Assembly (NCBI GenBank): GCA_022710935.1
Contig: JAKLFY010000003.1
Span: 1-64,000 of the forward strand
Direction: 5' to 3'
DNA: 64,000 nucleotides
From: Verrucomicrobiota bacterium
GTDB taxonomy: Bacteria > Verrucomicrobiota > Verrucomicrobiia > Limisphaerales > J093
Of this stretch, positions 1-9,108 are shown piece after piece. How positions within the stretch are numbered: the stretch's first letter is position 1; each line of letters opens with the position of its first letter. The notes beneath the pieces are model-generated. The model had not been told where the DNA came from and ran no database searches. It saw only the letters and a list, made by a program, of their open reading frames with translations. Both the position numbers and the translations under genes were made by a program.

Positions 1-173
1 GCAGATGGCCCGGTGCCGCCCCGCCCCGCAGGGCTGGGGGGCTTTGGCTCGCTGGTCCCGCCGTCGCGGGATTGCTCCTCAGTCACAGAGGTCAAGGCTA
101 TGCTCCTTCGTCGCGCCTCGCCAGCGAACCAAATCCCCTCCAGCAAAATCGGATTTCATTTTTGCACAGACCC
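1..173. other. Left-edge non-coding stretch
   Basis: No convincing gene is visible here. It lies just past the stop codon of the LamG gene. A short hairpin (TCCCGC / GCGGGA, 56-71) is present, but no U-tract follows it in the direction of the upstream gene, so I do not call it a terminator. Confidence 0.4.
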
Positions 174-3100
174 TTAATTCCATCGCACACGATAGAAGCG
201 ATGCGAAGCGCCGCTTAAACCGGCATCGTAGAAGCCATTGGCCGGCGGCGGCTGAGTGGGAACGATGACAATCGAGGCGGTCGCGGCTGTGGCGGCATAG
301 TCATCAGCGACGACATCCGACCAATCCTCCAGATCGTTCGATGCCTCGATGTCATACTTGCGCCCGACAACCGCCTGCCATGTGAGGGTCCAACCGCCCT
401 GCGGGGACGCGGCTGGAGCAAACGCGATGATCCTGGGCGGTCCGCCCGTCAGCCAGGACTCCCCGGCGCTGCCCATCGCATACGCCTGCGCGACCGCCCC
501 CGGACTGAGCGTCCGCTGCCAGGCGGACACCTCGTCGATCCACCCCGCAAACCACCGTCCGTCCGCCGCGCGGTAGGTGCCGATATTGAGGCCCGAGTAA
601 TCCTGCAGGACGGAGTCCGGCCCGAGCGCAAGGGTGTGCGTCGGGCTCCCGTCGAGATAGCCCTTCATGACACCCGCGGCGGCATCGTAGGTGATCACGA
701 TGTGATGCCACTGATCGACCAGCGAATTGGCCAGGGGATAGGAAACAGCCGGCGCCCCGGCCGCTGACACTGTGAAGATCTGAAAGTCAGTGCGGGGATC
801 GCCGGTGTCCGGATCAGGCGTCCCGGCGCGGAGCCCGAACGAGAGCGTGTAGTTGGCGCCGGTCGATTCGAAAACGAACAGGCGGGCGGCATCGGTGACA
901 CCCAGGCCGCCGGTGTCGGGCTTGAACCAGGCCGCCGCCGACCAGTTCTGGTTGGGATCGAACGGGTCGCCAATGATATGCGCGTAGTCGTCTGTCCCAT
1001 CGCAGCTCAAGGCGCCCTGGCCGGCGCGCGCCAGGGCCGGGTCATTCGAGAGCGGGTAAATGCGCGCCGCGGGATCGATCGCCCCTCCGTACATCGTCAG
1101 TGCGTCATCGGGGAAGAAGCCCGTGCCGCCCACGGCCGGGGCGCGGTTGGCGACGACCCAGTCGGTGCGCGCGTCAAAATCATAGTAGGCGGTCAGTTCG
1201 CTCTTGTAGGAGTCGCCGCCCGGCAGACCGATTCGGGCAGCGAGGGTTTGGCTCTGATCCCCGGCTGTGAACAGGCCCGCAATCTCATCCGTCGAAAGCG
1301 CCCGCTGCCAGAGAGCCACCTCGTCGACCTGCCCCTTGAACCAGCGTCCATTGGCGCTCCGGTAGGTGCCGACGCGGAATCCGCTCCAGCTCGTGTTGAA
1401 CGCGCCTGACAAGGGGATCTGATGCGTCAGGGTGCCGTCCAAGTAGCCCTCGATGGCGGCGGCGGCTGACCGGTACACGATGGCGATGTGATGCCATCGG
1501 TCCACGTCCGCGTTGGGCACCTGAAAATCCCGGTACGGATCCGTCCCGCTCGCGTAATCGCTGTAGATCTGGAAGTTGCTGTTGCCGCTTGTGCCCGCGC
1601 GCAAGCCGAACGAGATGGGATACGCCGAGCCGGCCGTCTCAAACACGAAGGCCCGCGTCGTGCCACTCAACCCCGCGCCGCCGGTGTCCGGCTTGAACCA
1701 GGCGGACACCGTCCAGTCCCAATCGATGAGCACCGGGCTGCCGAGGATGTCGCCGTAATCCCCAATCCCATCGCAGTCAAGAGCGCCCGCGCCTGCGCGC
1801 GCCTTGCCCGGAGCGGTCGTGAAGGGCGGCATCAGGGCGGACGGATCCCCCTCGGCGCCGTTGAGAAGCGCCTCGTCGCGCGCAAAGCCGGCGTAACCCG
1901 CCGCGCGCGCCTCGTTGCCGACCACGCCGTCCACATGCGTCTCGAATGCGTAATGCGCGGTCACGTCGTTCAGCAAGCCCCCCAGCGGCAAGGCCGACAG
2001 CACGGTCAGCACCGCCACGGGCGAAGACACAGCCCCGCTGGGACTGCCAACCACCACGTCGTAGGCGCCGGCTTGCGCAACCGTGACGGCGCCCAGGGCA
2101 AGGACCGCGCTGGTCGCGTCGGCGATGGGCACGCCGTCGGCGCGCCACTGGTAGCTGAGCGGTTGCAGCCCCGCGGCGCGAACGCCCAGTGTCACGTCGT
2201 CGCCGACGGCCACGGTGGCTCCCGACGACATCCAGAGAATCACCGGCGCCGGTCCGGTGACGAAGCTCCATTCACGAACGGTCTCGTGGGGCGTGGGCGC
2301 CTGGTCCAGGTAGCGCACCCGGGCAGTGTTGGTGCTGGCCGGGATCAGCGGGCTGGTCGGCGCTCCGGCGATGAGAACCGTCTGGTCGGACCGTGTGGCT
2401 TGGGGCGCCAATGCCACGCCATTGAGGGTCAATTGCACGCTGGCCAGATCGACCGTGTTCGAGCTGAGGGATTCATCGATCTGCACCTCGATCGTTGGCG
2501 TGGCGCCCACGCCGGTCGCCCCCTCGGTCGGCGCCACCCGCGCGATCGGCGGAGCCGCAAACAAGTACTTCGGAAAATCGACACCCGCCGTGTACAGCCG
2601 GAAGACCTCGTTCGAGCCCAAGGCCCGCTCGAAGATCGCAATCTCATCGAGCGCGCCGCGAAACGGCTGGAAGCCCGACGCGCGGCGGTCTGAACCCACG
2701 TACGGCGCCTCGGCGGGCACAACCGAGGGACCGGCATTGGCCAGGACCGCGCCCAGGCGTCCGTTGCGGTAGTAATGGAAGCCATGAACCGGGTCCCGCA
2801 CGAAGGCCAGATGTTCCCATTGGCCCGTGCGCAGATCGTCGTTCACGATCCAATCCACCAATGCCCCGGACGAATACCCCCAGTAAACGCGTGGACGGCC
2901 GTTCGAGTGGATTTCCCAGTTGATTGCGTTTGCGACCGGGTAGGTGCCCACGATCACGCCCACGCGATCGCCAGCGGGGTAGTCCGATGCCACCTTCACC
3001 CACGCGGCGAACGTGTTGGGCGTCGCCCCGAAGCCATGCGTCAGCTCGACGTAGTTCTGAGGCAGTGTTCGGTTGATGCTGAGATCAATGCCGTACCCCG

Positions 3101-4364
3101 CCGGGCCAGCCACCTTCAGATCCCCCGTGTCTGGTTGCAGGCGGAAGATACCGTCATTGTCCGCCGGCGAACCGTCCGACACCGCGCCACCATCGAGAGT
3201 CGCCGGTTCCTCGAAACTCAGGGAGAGCAGCCCCTCGACCGCCGGATCGGGAGGCGCCAGGTGAAATGGGGACATGCGGAACGACCATTCGGCGTGCTGG
3301 ACGTCGGTCCCCACCACGGGGTCGACGTAACTCACCCGCACGGTGTGATGCGACTCGGGGGCGAGCACGCCCGGATCGTAGCTCACCCGCATCATGCCGG
3401 CCGACGGATACGCCAGCGCATGGCTCACGACTGTGCCGTCGATCGCCATCTGAATGGAGTCGGCCGGGATCGCTTGGCCGGCGGCAAGCAGATCCGCCTC
3501 GATGACCGTGCCGGGCAGGACAAAGGCATCGTTCGCCGCCGGGCGCACCGCACTGACGACCGCGACGGGCACCACGCTCGGCGGGATGGCATCCCCGGAC
3601 GGCGCGCCCAGAGCCGCCACGTAGCCCGGACTGAGGACGGCGTCATGGACCTGCACCGAGTTGATGTAGGCGACATCGAATCCGCCAGCGTTGTCGGTGA
3701 ACAACAAGGCTTGAGACGTGCCCAAAGCCCATCGCCCATCGAGACCATCGGCCAGAGTCTCCTCGCCGACTTTGACCCCATCGACATACTTGATCGCGAC
3801 GGGCGGTGACGCAGCCAGGTCCGCGGTGACGACCAGGCGATGCCAGGCGTCCGCCGCCACGATTCCGTGCGGATGGGCCAACGTGCCGAGGCCGTTGTTG
3901 GCGGCAACGTAGAATTCCCCCTCGTTGCTGTTGACCCACGGGTCATCGATCTGGATGAGGCAGCGGTTCTGGCCACTCGATGCCGCCGGGAAATAGACGT
4001 CGAACACGAGCGAGTACTGGTTGACAAGCCAGCCACCGCCGTTGCCCGCGGCGTTGGGGTTCATCAGGTAACCCATCGCAGGCGTCATCTTCGGTGTTCG
4101 GATTACGTGCACGGCCTGGCCGGCGACATCCGGGATGCCGAACGAGGCGCTCGTGCCGAACGTGGTGCCGCTCTCCGTGGCCGCCCCGACACCGTCGAAG
4201 TAATCGAGATCGATCCCGACACTGGCGCTCAACCCGTTGGTGAAATCCCACTGGCCCACAACGGCGGCGTCCAAAGGCGCCAATGGCGCCACCAGGCAGC
4301 CCCAGGCCGCGCACCAGGCAGCGACGGCGGGATGACGGGCACGGCGATGAATGATCGTTTGCAT
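174..4364 (-). CDS. Secreted multi-LamG / Ig-like domain protein
   Basis: A 1396-residue exported protein with ATG start at 4364 and a signal peptide over about the first 33 residues. In order it shows a LamG-like beta-sandwich (about 35-250), a second LamG (about 370-600), an Ig-like segment with 'SYQWRADG' (about 710-790), and two further LamG domains (about 800-1060 and 1070-1310). The last two share motifs such as 'AWFKPDTGG', 'SFGLRAGT', 'DQWHHI/DRWHHI' and 'GTYR(S/A)A(N/D)GRWF', so they look like a tandem duplication. The C-terminus ends 'HRFYRVRWN', a module also seen in the golvesin protein at 6.3-9.0 kb. No catalytic residues are recognisable. A surface carbohydrate-binding or adhesion role is inferred from the fold only. 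The pseudopilin gene lies upstream on the same strand, 78 bp away. Confidence 0.85.
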   Translation of the reverse strand: MQTIIHRRARHPAVAAWCAAWGCLVAPLAPLDAAVVGQWDFTNGLSASVGIDLDYFDGVGAATESGTTFGTSASFGIPDVAGQAVHVIRTPKMTPAMGYLMNPNAAGNGGGWLVNQYSLVFDVYFPAASSGQNRCLIQIDDPWVNSNEGEFYVAANNGLGTLAHPHGIVAADAWHRLVVTADLAASPPVAIKYVDGVKVGEETLADGLDGRWALGTSQALLFTDNAGGFDVAYINSVQVHDAVLSPGYVAALGAPSGDAIPPSVVPVAVVSAVRPAANDAFVLPGTVIEADLLAAGQAIPADSIQMAIDGTVVSHALAYPSAGMMRVSYDPGVLAPESHHTVRVSYVDPVVGTDVQHAEWSFRMSPFHLAPPDPAVEGLLSLSFEEPATLDGGAVSDGSPADNDGIFRLQPDTGDLKVAGPAGYGIDLSINRTLPQNYVELTHGFGATPNTFAAWVKVASDYPAGDRVGVIVGTYPVANAINWEIHSNGRPRVYWGYSSGALVDWIVNDDLRTGQWEHLAFVRDPVHGFHYYRNGRLGAVLANAGPSVVPAEAPYVGSDRRASGFQPFRGALDEIAIFERALGSNEVFRLYTAGVDFPKYLFAAPPIARVAPTEGATGVGATPTIEVQIDESLSSNTVDLASVQLTLNGVALAPQATRSDQTVLIAGAPTSPLIPASTNTARVRYLDQAPTPHETVREWSFVTGPAPVILWMSSGATVAVGDDVTLGVRAAGLQPLSYQWRADGVPIADATSAVLALGAVTVAQAGAYDVVVGSPSGAVSSPVAVLTVLSALPLGGLLNDVTAHYAFETHVDGVVGNEARAAGYAGFARDEALLNGAEGDPSALMPPFTTAPGKARAGAGALDCDGIGDYGDILGSPVLIDWDWTVSAWFKPDTGGAGLSGTTRAFVFETAGSAYPISFGLRAGTSGNSNFQIYSDYASGTDPYRDFQVPNADVDRWHHIAIVYRSAAAAIEGYLDGTLTHQIPLSGAFNTSWSGFRVGTYRSANGRWFKGQVDEVALWQRALSTDEIAGLFTAGDQSQTLAARIGLPGGDSYKSELTAYYDFDARTDWVVANRAPAVGGTGFFPDDALTMYGGAIDPAARIYPLSNDPALARAGQGALSCDGTDDYAHIIGDPFDPNQNWSAAAWFKPDTGGLGVTDAARLFVFESTGANYTLSFGLRAGTPDPDTGDPRTDFQIFTVSAAGAPAVSYPLANSLVDQWHHIVITYDAAAGVMKGYLDGSPTHTLALGPDSVLQDYSGLNIGTYRAADGRWFAGWIDEVSAWQRTLSPGAVAQAYAMGSAGESWLTGGPPRIIAFAPAASPQGGWTLTWQAVVGRKYDIEASNDLEDWSDVVADDYAATAATASIVIVPTQPPPANGFYDAGLSGASHRFYRVRWN

Positions 4365-4442
4365 AAGCGATGTCTTGGTTTCGATTCTTGCCTTCGAGTC
4401 AAATCATGAACCCGTTCGAGCACGCGCCCGCGCGCCGAGGCG

Positions 4443-5300
4443 TCAGCGCGTGCGCATCGGCTGGCCAAGGTACCAAGCCTCGTCCCAATGGGTCTTGCCG
4501 CGGCGAGCCGATGTGGCATGCCCATCGGCCCACATGATGTTGCCGCGTCCGTTGTGGCGGTAATACTCGTTCAAGCGCTCCGCCCAGTCCGTCCATTGAG
4601 ACAAGAGGATCGGCGTGTCTTCCACGCCGTCCAACATGGCCTCCCATGCGTCCTGAAACAGAATCGTGACCGCCGGAGCGCGCAGAGTCCCGCTGGGACG
4701 GGCTTGGACCGGGGCGCTTCCGCCCACGACACCCTCGAAAAGCGCAATCTCGAGGCCGATGGCCGCCGGATTAGGCGTTTCGTAATAACCGTTGAATCCG
4801 TAGGTGATGTAAACGTGGCCGTCCTTGAACGGGCCGTCGTTGTGCGTCCGCGGCGTGTACTGGTCGTCGGCGCTCCTGGCCTCCGGACAGAAGAAGACCT
4901 TCGGGCTATAGCCGAGATAAGGCGCGTAGGCAACCCCCCAGTAGGCCTCGGCATGATCCGCCGCAATCAGGTTCTCCCGTTCGAGCGATACCGGACGTCC
5001 GAAATCCCCCCCATCGCGAACCCAGCGCATCCAGTTTCGCCGGGGATGAGCGCGTCCCTGATGATCATCCTGGTAGAGCACGTAAGCCACCTGGATCTGT
5101 CGCATGTTGCTCTTGCACACCGCGGCGCGCGCCGTCATTTTCGCGCGCGCCAACGCCGGGAGGAGCAGGCCCGCCAGGATGGCGATGATGGCGATCACCA
5201 CCAGCAATTCGATCAGCGTGAACGCCCGCCCCGTCGAGCGGTCGGGAGAAAACGACGGCATGAATCCGGCATGTGACATTGGCGTCGCAAACGGCTTCAT
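4443..5300 (-). CDS. Prepilin-type N-methylation, DG-type pseudopilin
   Basis: An exported pseudopilin-like protein with a class III prepilin leader. The motif '[11 protein letters not shown]' is followed by a hydrophobic helix '[19 protein letters not shown]' and then a globular part. The C-terminal region holds the 'MWADGHA' motif typical of the large family of such proteins in Verrucomicrobiota and Planctomycetota. The frame is open back to a GTG at 5393. I chose the ATG at 5300 because the leader is then of ordinary length; ATGs at 5279 and 5261 also fit, and none has a strong Shine-Dalgarno sequence. These proteins are abundant in such genomes, and their partner secretion system and role are mostly unknown. 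No type II secretion genes are in the window. Confidence 0.85.
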   Translation of the reverse strand: MKPFATPMSHAGFMPSFSPDRSTGRAFTLIELLVVIAIIAILAGLLLPALARAKMTARAAVCKSNMRQIQVAYVLYQDDHQGRAHPRRNWMRWVRDGGDFGRPVSLERENLIAADHAEAYWGVAYAPYLGYSPKVFFCPEARSADDQYTPRTHNDGPFKDGHVYITYGFNGYYETPNPAAIGLEIALFEGVVGGSAPVQARPSGTLRAPAVTILFQDAWEAMLDGVEDTPILLSQWTDWAERLNEYYRHNGRGNIMWADGHATSARRGKTHWDEAWYLGQPMRTR

Positions 5301-5421
5301 CGAATCCCAATGCTGTCGAAAGGTGAATTTCGAGGAGACTCTACGCGGCGACGCCGTGGTGCGCAAACAAAACTCGCCCAACAAATCTCGCACTTTGCAG
5401 GCGGCCTCGGGAACAACGCAG

Positions 5422-5519
5422 GCGCCGGGTCAGGGGACCCGGCCTGCTCTGGACAGACACCGATGTTGTAGGCCCGGTGCCCTCACCGGGCGGCATCACA
5501 CCGACAACTGGCGGATGCA
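5422..5519 (+). repeat. Dispersed palindromic repeat family 1, degenerate copy
   Basis: The right half matches the copies at 21225-21355 and 28663-28780: 'GTTGTAGGCCCGGTGCCCTC' followed by ACCGGGCG, and a right end whose reverse complement starts TGCATCCGCCAGTTGTCGG. The internal stem reads GCCGGGT / ACCCGGC (5424-5430 and 5437-5443), where the other copies have GCCGCGTG / CACGCGGC. One base pair is therefore flipped while pairing is kept. The left end is blurred and may extend to about 5396. Confidence 0.6.
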
Positions 5520-5558
5520 CCGGTTGTGATTGCAGCGCTTTTCGCCCCGTTGACTTTA

Positions 5559-5600
5559 GCCCGGTTATTTCACACGCTTCGCGAGGAACCGTAACCGGGC
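5559..5600. repeat. Inverted repeat GCCCGGTTA / TAACCGGGC
   Basis: Perfect 9-base arms at 5559-5567 and 5592-5600 enclose a 24-base loop. It lies about 100 bp upstream of the methionine sulfoxide reductase gene. It could be an mRNA hairpin, an operator or another palindromic element. The flanking words AGCCCG and ATTTCAC recall repeat family 2, but the copies do not align. Confidence 0.5.
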
Positions 5601-5703
5601 GCGTGCCGGATAAATCTTCGGTCCAGAACGCAGAACCTGGCCGCCAAAGCCATCGGTCATTGAAGGTGATGGCGCGCGGCAACAGGACGCGCAGACCAAG
5701 CAC

Positions 5704-6192
5704 ATGTTCGAACTGAAACCGATTGTCGCCGCGGACAAGGCGGCCGCCTACAGAGAGCTCGAGACGCAGTTGCGCGCTCTGCTGACAGGCGAACGCGACT
5801 TCATCGCCAACGCCGCCAATACCGCCGCCCTCCTCTATCACACGGTGCCCGGATTGAACTGGGCCGGATTCTACCGCCTTGTCGGCGGGGTCCTGATCCT
5901 GGGGCCATTCCAGGGCAAACCGGCGTGCGTGCGGATTCCAATGGGCAGGGGCACCTGCGGAACGGCGGCGGAGCTGCGCACCACGGTCCGGGTGGCCGAT
6001 TGCCGCGCCTTCCCCGGCCACATCCCCTGCGACCCGGCGTCGAACTCGGAGCTGGTCGTCCCGCTGCTTCAAGACGGGCGCCTGCACGGCGTGCTCGACC
6101 TCGACAGCCCGGTCCGCAACCGCTTCGATGCCGCGGACCAGGCGGGTCTGGAGCGATTGGCGGCCGTATTCACAGCCGCGACCGAGTGGTGA
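5704..6192 (+). CDS. msrC: Free methionine-(R)-sulfoxide reductase (GAF fold)
   Basis: Reduces free L-methionine-(R)-sulfoxide in the cytoplasm, using thioredoxin as donor in characterised members. The 162-residue protein is the usual length for this single-GAF-domain family. It carries the signatures 'NWAGFY' (52-57), 'LGPFQGKPAC' (66-75), 'GTCGTAA' and 'FPGHIPCD' (103-110). The three redox cysteines are C75, C85 and C109, with spacing 10 and 24, the same as in the E. coli and yeast enzymes; C109 would be the catalytic one. An additional C100 is present. The start at 5704 gives the normal N-terminus. The gene is followed 62 bp later by an unrelated secreted protein. It likely serves oxidative damage repair. 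Confidence 0.93.
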   Translation: MFELKPIVAADKAAAYRELETQLRALLTGERDFIANAANTAALLYHTVPGLNWAGFYRLVGGVLILGPFQGKPACVRIPMGRGTCGTAAELRTTVRVADCRAFPGHIPCDPASNSELVVPLLQDGRLHGVLDLDSPVRNRFDAADQAGLERLAAVFTAATEW

Positions 6193-6254
6193 TCGCAATG
6201 CCACGGCTCAGTCCCAAGCTGCATCGTCGCCAAGAAACCCAGACGCCGACTCAG

Positions 6255-9017
6255 ATGAGTCTTCGTTGTGCTCTGCGCGCCCTTCTGTCTGTTCTCGGGT
6301 TTCTCGCCCTGGCGGCCAACCCGGTCGCACAGATGCCGGACGATGCGGCTTTCCATCCGTTCCAACAGTCGGCTGACCCGCCCGAGGCCGAGTTGGACGC
6401 GGCGCCGCGTCAATCCAGGCCCGCGCTGCCAGCGACCAGCGGCCTCGGGGCCGCAGCGGCGCAGCCGAACGGGTCGATGACCGGGCGCATTGTGTTCACC
6501 AGCGCCGGCCACGGCTGGACCTGGACGGCGAACGGGTGGCGGACCCAGCGAGGGGTGGCGCTCCAGATGAACGAGGACTATGGGAACCTCGATCAAATGA
6601 CCCTCTTCGTCGCCTACTGCTTCCATGCGGGCGCAACGGTCGTTCCGCTGCGACCCGTCGGATACCAGACCAACGAGGTGGTGTTGGACAACGACAGCCC
6701 GGGCGTGTCCTGGAACGGATCCTGGAGCGACAGCACCTCGGGCGTCTTCTTCGGCAACGCAGGCGCCGTGCCCTACCGTTTCGCGGCCGCGTCTCAGACC
6801 GAGACGGCCCTGGCCACCTACACGCCCGCCATCCCCGCGGCGGGCAGTTACCCGGTTTACTGCTGGGCAGCGCACGGCGCCAACCGCATTCGCCAGCTTT
6901 ATCGCATCTTTCACCTGGGCGGGGAAACCCGGGTCCGCATTCCCCACGATCTCGTCGGCAAGGGCTGGGTCTACCTGGGCACATACCAGTTCCGCGCCGG
7001 GGCGAACGCCGCTGTTGGGTCGGTCCGGATCTCGAACCTGGCTGAACCGGGAGTCACATCGGGTGTGGTGATTGCCGACGCCATCCGGTTCGGCAACGGA
7101 CGCGGCGATATCGACCGGGGCGGCGGCGTCTCGGCGTATCCCCGCGAGGAGGAGTGCAGTCGGTATTGGGTCCAACGCATGACCGGCCAGGGACAGGACC
7201 CAGCCCTCTACGACGGGCCCGGCGACGACTCGAGCGACAACGTCGGCGCGCCGGCACGCATGGCAGCCGAGATGAACCGCAGCGAGAGTGGGACCACGTT
7301 CAAGCGGGTCTATGTCGGCTTCCACTCGAACGCAGGCGGCGGTCGCGGGGTGATCGGCCTCTACAACAACGAATCCCTTTTCCCAGGCACACAGACCTCG
7401 GCCAACCAGATCACCCTCGCCCGATTGCTGGCCCGCGAGATCAATGACGATCTGGTCGGGCTCGACGCCTGGCTCGAGACCCCCTGGCACAACCGCGGCA
7501 GCAATCTCACCTACGCCCGCAGCGACTACGCGTTCGGCGAAATCCGCGGCGATGCCATCCGCTATGAAATGGATGCCACGATCGTCGAGGTCGCCTTCCA
7601 TGACAGCGAGGCCGACGCCCGGTTGCTGCGCGATCCCAAGGCGCGGACCTGGTGTGCGCGCGCCGCTTACCAGGGACTCGTGCGATACTTCGCCCAGTTC
7701 GACACAGCCCCTCTGGTCTTCCTCCCGGAGCCGCCGGCCAATCCCCGCGCCGCGGCTCTGCCTGGAGGAATCCTCGTTTCGTGGTCCCCCCCGGCGGCCC
7801 AGGGCGGCAGCGGGGCGGCAACGGGATACCAGGTCTATCGTTCAACCGACGGTTACGGGTTCGGCGAACCCGTGGCCACACCCGGCACATCGCTCCGGAT
7901 CACGGACCTGCCCGCTGACACCACCGTCTACTTCCGAGTCGCCGCGATCAATCCGGGCGGCGAATCGCTGCCATCGCCGACCGTCGGGGCCCGGCGCGGT
8001 TCCAACGCCGCTCAATCGCGCATCCTGTTCGTCAACGGTTTCACGCGATTCGACCGCACACTCAACCTGCGCCAAAACCTCGCTCCCTCGGCCTATCGCC
8101 CGCCCGGCCACGACCAGAACACCGGCGCCGCGGACCGCGTGATCCCGGCGCGGGTCAACAGTTTCGACTACGTCGTGCCGCATGGTGAAGCGATTGGCGG
8201 GTTTGGGTGGCCCTTCGATTCCTGCCAGCGCGCCCACGTGCCGAACGGAACGGTCCGCCTCGATGACTACCAGGTTGTCATGTGGGCCGCCGGAAACCAG
8301 TCCACCGTCGACCGCGCCTTCAATCCATCCGAACAGGCCGCGATCTCCGCCTTCCGCGCCGCTGGGGGACATCTCTTCGTCAGCGGCTCTGAGATTGCCT
8401 GGGATCTGGATCGCGATGCGGGCCCGAGCTCGAGTGATCGGACCTTTCTCGAGACGCAACTGCATGCCCGCCTGGGCGGCAATGCCAACGACAACGCGGG
8501 CAGCTACACCGTGCTGCCGGCAGCCGGTTCGATCTTCGCAGGGAGCGGATCGGGCGTCTTTGACGACGGCAGCCGCGGCATCTATTGGGTCGGCTACCCC
8601 GACCTGCTGACGCCGGAAGGCCCGCAAACGACCGCGGCGCTCCTCTACGCCGGCCTGACGCGCGGCGCGGCGGCGGTGACTCACCCGGGAGGCATCGGCG
8701 GGACGGGCAAGGTGATCTATTTCGGCTTTCCATTCGAGACGTTGACCAGCACCGCCGTGCGGCGGGCTTACATGGCCGACGCGCTCCGTTTCCTCAGCCA
8801 GCCTTTCAGTCTCGATGTCGCGGGCCTCGATCCCGGCGGCCGCATTCAACTCCGGCTGCAGGGGGAACCAGGACTCACTTACGTCGTTCAACGATCTGTC
8901 AGCGCCGGGTCATGGGTCCATGTGGCCAACGTCCTGAACACCTCGGGCACAACGGAATTCACGGACACGTGGTTGCCCGAGACGATCGTGTTTTATCGCG
9001 CCTCACTCGCCCCGTAA
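6255..9017 (+). CDS. Secreted N-acetylmuramoyl-L-alanine amidase-like protein with inserted golvesin domain
   Basis: A 920-residue exported protein whose signal peptide begins at the ATG at 6255; an ATG at 6198 would add 19 residues. Amidase_3-type zinc and catalytic positions can be read as H86 ('TSAGHGW'), E107, H357 ('GFHSNAGGG') and E445 ('IVEVAFHDSEADARLL'). Between E107 and H357 a golvesin-like domain is inserted ('DNDSPGVSWNGSW' to 'VIADAIRFG'). A fibronectin type III domain follows ('ATGYQVYRS'), then a beta-rich region with 'GGHLFVSGSEIAWDLD', and a C-terminal module ending 'FYRASLAP' like that of the LamG protein. It may cleave peptidoglycan stem peptides or act on extracellular polymer. 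Activity is inferred from motif conservation only. Confidence 0.8.
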   Translation: MSLRCALRALLSVLGFLALAANPVAQMPDDAAFHPFQQSADPPEAELDAAPRQSRPALPATSGLGAAAAQPNGSMTGRIVFTSAGHGWTWTANGWRTQRGVALQMNEDYGNLDQMTLFVAYCFHAGATVVPLRPVGYQTNEVVLDNDSPGVSWNGSWSDSTSGVFFGNAGAVPYRFAAASQTETALATYTPAIPAAGSYPVYCWAAHGANRIRQLYRIFHLGGETRVRIPHDLVGKGWVYLGTYQFRAGANAAVGSVRISNLAEPGVTSGVVIADAIRFGNGRGDIDRGGGVSAYPREEECSRYWVQRMTGQGQDPALYDGPGDDSSDNVGAPARMAAEMNRSESGTTFKRVYVGFHSNAGGGRGVIGLYNNESLFPGTQTSANQITLARLLAREINDDLVGLDAWLETPWHNRGSNLTYARSDYAFGEIRGDAIRYEMDATIVEVAFHDSEADARLLRDPKARTWCARAAYQGLVRYFAQFDTAPLVFLPEPPANPRAAALPGGILVSWSPPAAQGGSGAATGYQVYRSTDGYGFGEPVATPGTSLRITDLPADTTVYFRVAAINPGGESLPSPTVGARRGSNAAQSRILFVNGFTRFDRTLNLRQNLAPSAYRPPGHDQNTGAADRVIPARVNSFDYVVPHGEAIGGFGWPFDSCQRAHVPNGTVRLDDYQVVMWAAGNQSTVDRAFNPSEQAAISAFRAAGGHLFVSGSEIAWDLDRDAGPSSSDRTFLETQLHARLGGNANDNAGSYTVLPAAGSIFAGSGSGVFDDGSRGIYWVGYPDLLTPEGPQTTAALLYAGLTRGAAAVTHPGGIGGTGKVIYFGFPFETLTSTAVRRAYMADALRFLSQPFSLDVAGLDPGGRIQLRLQGEPGLTYVVQRSVSAGSWVHVANVLNTSGTTEFTDTWLPETIVFYRASLAP

Positions 9018-9108
9018 ACCACAAGGCAGGTCCCAAACCAACATCCGACCTCAAGAAACCAACCCGAGTTCAGACTCCCAAAGCCACAACAGCCGGATTC
9101 CTAGCCCT

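Larger units (their letters stand above)
5301..5703. other. Divergent intergenic region carrying palindromic repeats
   Basis: About 400 bases separate the pseudopilin start (minus) from the methionine sulfoxide reductase start (plus). It holds a degenerate copy of dispersed repeat family 1 (about 5422-5519) and a long-loop inverted repeat (5559-5600), both listed separately. No promoter could be assigned with confidence for either gene. Confidence 0.5.

Noticed and set aside
1488-2693. 401-codon antisense frame inside the LamG gene
   Set aside because: No start context or domain; the LamG frame is well supported.
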